Source: an uncultured Eubacteriales bacterium (GTDB lineage Bacteria; Bacillota; Clostridia; TANB77; CAG-508). Taken from it: a stretch of DNA of 7,616 bases. Position 1 is the first letter of the stretch. The number at the start of each line of letters is the position of its first letter. The notes under the pieces are model-generated. The model was not told the origin of the DNA, searched no databases, and saw only the letters and a program-made list of their open reading frames with translations. Shown one piece after another: positions 5,896 through 7,616 of the stretch. The DNA is taken from NCBI GenBank assembly GCA_902760765.1, contig CACWHO010000028.1:1-7616 (forward strand), written 5' to 3'. The translations under genes were made by a program, and so were the position numbers.

Positions 5896-6948
5896 TTAAA
5901 AATCAAAATATGCATATTTAATTGTTTTATAATTTAAACAATTTTCAATATCTTTTTTTGCTTTTTCAGAAACTTTATTTATTCTTATATATTTATTACT
6001 ACTATTTATTTCTACTAATGGATTTATGTATCTTATTTTTGCATTTATAGATTTACAATATTTATTATTAACAAAATTTTCACTTTCATGTACAATTGTT
6101 GTTTTTTGCCATTTTTTGAATTTTTCTGCAATATTTTTATCACTGCAATTTTTTATTTTTTCTATTACTTCTTTTTCAGAAAATTCATATAAGTCATTTT
6201 TCGAAATAAATTTTTCATCATTCATTTGTTTTATAGTATCTGCTAAAAATTGCATTGATAATTTGGTTTTATTGTCAATATACAAATTGGATAATTTACT
6301 CATTATATGCACAAATTTTTCTGTAATTTTTATATCTTTAAATCCTAATTCATCAAGATTTTCTTCATTTTTTTGTATTTCAATATTTTGATAAATTTCT
6401 TTTACTTCATCTAAATTCCATAATTCTTTTTTTGCTCCTAAACCATTTGAAAGTGTATATTCTAACCTGTCTGCTGAAAGCTTTGGTGTGTCATTATCTG
6501 CTATTGGATATATATGATAATCTGAAACTTCTTCTAATTTTATATTATCTCTTTTTAGCAATTTCATTATTTCTTTGGAATTTTTTATTTTACTTGTCGT
6601 TAATTCTTCTGTTGATTCTTGTTTTTCATAATCTCCATTTAAAAAATCAATACAATGCTTAAAAACTGGTGTACTTATATCATGGAATAAACCTGATAAT
6701 GTTTGTTTTTTATCATGTGTAAAATTCCAAATTACAAGTGCAACTGCAACACTATGGTCTAAACTTGAATAGAAAAATTTAATATCTGATAGTTTTGAAT
6801 AATACATTCCACAACTAACACTAATTTCTGCTTGTTTTTGCATGACAGGTGTGTCAATATATTCTTCTAAAAATGATGGAATTTCAGGAGACAAAATCCT
6901 GAAATATTCCATCAAATCTTCATTTATATTTTGAAAATATTTAGCCAC
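5896..6948 (-). CDS. HD-domain phosphohydrolase, specific substrate unknown
   Basis: A 350-residue soluble protein. Its N-terminal half has the metal-binding pattern of HD-superfamily hydrolases: H65 (SLDHSVAVAL), the H89-D90 pair in GLFHDISTPVFKH (86-98), and D160 in SADRLEY (158-164). The HD-x4-P-x-F-x-H layout recalls the SAMHD1/dGTPase-like branch, whose members often hydrolyse nucleotides, but the C-terminal half (about 180-350, Lys/Glu/Asn-rich, mostly helical in look) is not one I recognise. Predicted role: a metal-dependent phosphohydrolase; no substrate is assigned. The start is GTG at 6948: AAAGAGG (6962-6956) lies 7 nt upstream, while the overlapping ATG (6950) leads to a quick stop in another frame. 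It lies 72 nt after the relic polC stop (7021) on the same strand, so co-transcription with polC is possible. The long palindrome follows its stop codon. Confidence 0.85.
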   Translation of the reverse strand: MAKYFQNINEDLMEYFRILSPEIPSFLEEYIDTPVMQKQAEISVSCGMYYSKLSDIKFFYSSLDHSVAVALVIWNFTHDKKQTLSGLFHDISTPVFKHCIDFLNGDYEKQESTEELTTSKIKNSKEIMKLLKRDNIKLEEVSDYHIYPIADNDTPKLSADRLEYTLSNGLGAKKELWNLDEVKEIYQNIEIQKNEENLDELGFKDIKITEKFVHIMSKLSNLYIDNKTKLSMQFLADTIKQMNDEKFISKNDLYEFSEKEVIEKIKNCSDKNIAEKFKKWQKTTIVHESENFVNNKYCKSINAKIRYINPLVEINSSNKYIRINKVSEKAKKDIENCLNYKTIKYAYFDF

Positions 6949-6955
6949 ATTATTA

Positions 6956-6962
6956 CCTCTTT
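6956..6962 (-). promoter_or_regulatory. Ribosome binding site deciding a GTG start
   Basis: AAAGAGG on the minus strand, with the G-run ending 7 nt before GTG (6948-6946) and 5 nt before an overlapping ATG (6950-6948). The ATG frame ends after eight codons, whereas the GTG opens the 350-codon HD-domain frame, so the GTG is the used start. Confidence 0.65.
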
Positions 6963-7020
6963 CTTTTGATTTTAATTTTTCTATTATTACATACAGACCA
7001 CATAAATTATGTATTAGATT

Positions 7021-7070
7021 CTAATCAAAAATGCTTAATTGATTACTTTGGCTCATTCCTTCTAAACAAT
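7021..7070 (-). pseudogene. polC: Out-of-frame relic of the PolC C-terminus
   Basis: Directly after the polC stop, a frame shifted by -1 reads NCLEGMSQSNQLSIFD and then TAG (7023-7021). This matches the conserved tail of PolC (B. subtilis ends GCLDSLPDHNQLSLF, from memory), including the QLSLF-type sliding-clamp-binding motif. It overlaps the last codons of the truncated frame (GIV-stop), so the two reading frames share bases at the junction. The roughly 32 residues that separate these parts in B. subtilis PolC are missing. A deletion of about 95-100 nt, not divisible by three, between short repeats such as TGTT (minus strand, 7068-7065) explains this. Confidence 0.8.
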
Positions 7071-7616
7071 TCCTTGTGCTGCAACTGTTCCAAAGCCTGG
7101 AATGCTATTCAATGGTGGTCTTAATTTATTATCTTCAATTTGAAATTTTATACTATCAGATTTGTATATATCAACAGGTAAAAATTCAAATCCTCTTTCA
7201 TACATTTCATGTACTACTTCTAAGTCATCATACATATCTTGTTCTGCTTTTGTTGCTTCCTTTTTTTGATTTTTGATTTCTATTTCTTTCATTTTATTTT
7301 TTACTTTTTCATTTCCAAAAATCATATATTCTGCATCAAATGCTTTTGCTCTAATTGAATAATATGCTGCATAATATGCAAGTGGCATATGTACTTTAAA
7401 CCATGCAATTCTAAATGCATTTGTAACATATGCTGCAGCATGTGCTTTAGGGAACATGTACTTAATTTTTTTACATGAATTTATATACCAATCTGGTACT
7501 CCATGTTCTTTCATTAGTGGTACATATTCAGAATCCCATTTTGGTTCTTTTCCTTTTGCAACTTTTCCTTTACGTACTGCTTCCATTATTTTGAATGACT
7601 TATCTTTTGGCAATCC
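7062..7616 (-). CDS. polC: DNA polymerase III alpha subunit, PolC type (C-terminal part, truncated at its 3' end)
   Basis: The frame enters from the right edge and gives 184 residues before a TAG. It is the C-terminal region of PolC, the replicative polymerase of low-GC Gram-positives. Landmarks are FKIMEAVRKGK, VPDWYINSCKKIKYMFPKAHAAAYV (the most conserved block, about 40-65 of the visible part), a helical segment (MPLAYYAAYYSIRAKAFD), MYERGFEFLPVDIY, and the helix-hairpin-helix-like SIPGFGTVAAQGIV at the end. Normal PolC continues about 46 residues beyond this point; here the frame stops, and the last 16 codons survive out of frame downstream. The protein as written would lack the terminal helices and the clamp-binding motif. 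Since polC is essential in its known hosts, an assembly or sequencing error, a second copy, or a tolerated truncation must be considered. Confidence 0.92.
   Translation of the reverse strand, partial: GLPKDKSFKIMEAVRKGKVAKGKEPKWDSEYVPLMKEHGVPDWYINSCKKIKYMFPKAHAAAYVTNAFRIAWFKVHMPLAYYAAYYSIRAKAFDAEYMIFGNEKVKNKMKEIEIKNQKKEATKAEQDMYDDLEVVHEMYERGFEFLPVDIYKSDSIKFQIEDNKLRPPLNSIPGFGTVAAQGIV

Overview
The window is a stretch of chromosome from a very AT-rich Gram-positive bacterium, most likely a low-GC member of the Bacillota and probably a clostridial lineage. The evidence is a PolC-type replicative polymerase, strong GGAGG-type ribosome binding sites, extreme A/T bias at third codon positions, and the 5' end of a typical bacterial 16S rRNA gene. 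The genus cannot be set from sequence alone. TGA reads as a stop, so this is not a Mycoplasma-type code.

Layout: every recognised gene lies on the minus strand, so transcription runs from high to low coordinates. From the right edge: the 3' part of polC (7062-7616, running off the window); a GTG-started HD-domain phosphohydrolase (5896-6948); a 537-bp AT-rich gap holding a 138-bp nested palindrome and a cluster of DnaA-box-like 9-mers; a single-domain rhodanese (5005-5358); lepA (3121-4926), with its own sigma-A-like promoter; rlmB (2298-3053); a membrane-anchored, cysteine-free exported protein of unknown function (366-2201); and an rRNA leader with a near-perfect consensus promoter (203-231) driving the 16S gene, whose first ~55 nt close the left edge.

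How it fits together: lepA and rlmB both act on ribosomes (a translational GTPase and a 23S rRNA 2'-O-methyltransferase) and probably share a transcript, upstream of an rRNA operon in the same orientation. The exported protein may be cotranscribed with them or have its own start. The rhodanese and HD protein are conserved-fold accessory enzymes with no clear partner here.

The best leads are: (1) polC stops early, while its conserved C-terminus, including the presumed clamp-binding motif, survives in another frame just downstream, which looks like a deletion scar or an assembly error; (2) the 138-bp palindrome at 5726-5863, possibly a MITE/REP-like element or a structured RNA; (3) a tandem DnaA-box cluster at 5535-5601; (4) a terminator-like hairpin that straddles the predicted rRNA start site and could stop read-through transcripts while letting initiated ones pass. 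I did not recognise a new defence or mobile gene system in this window.
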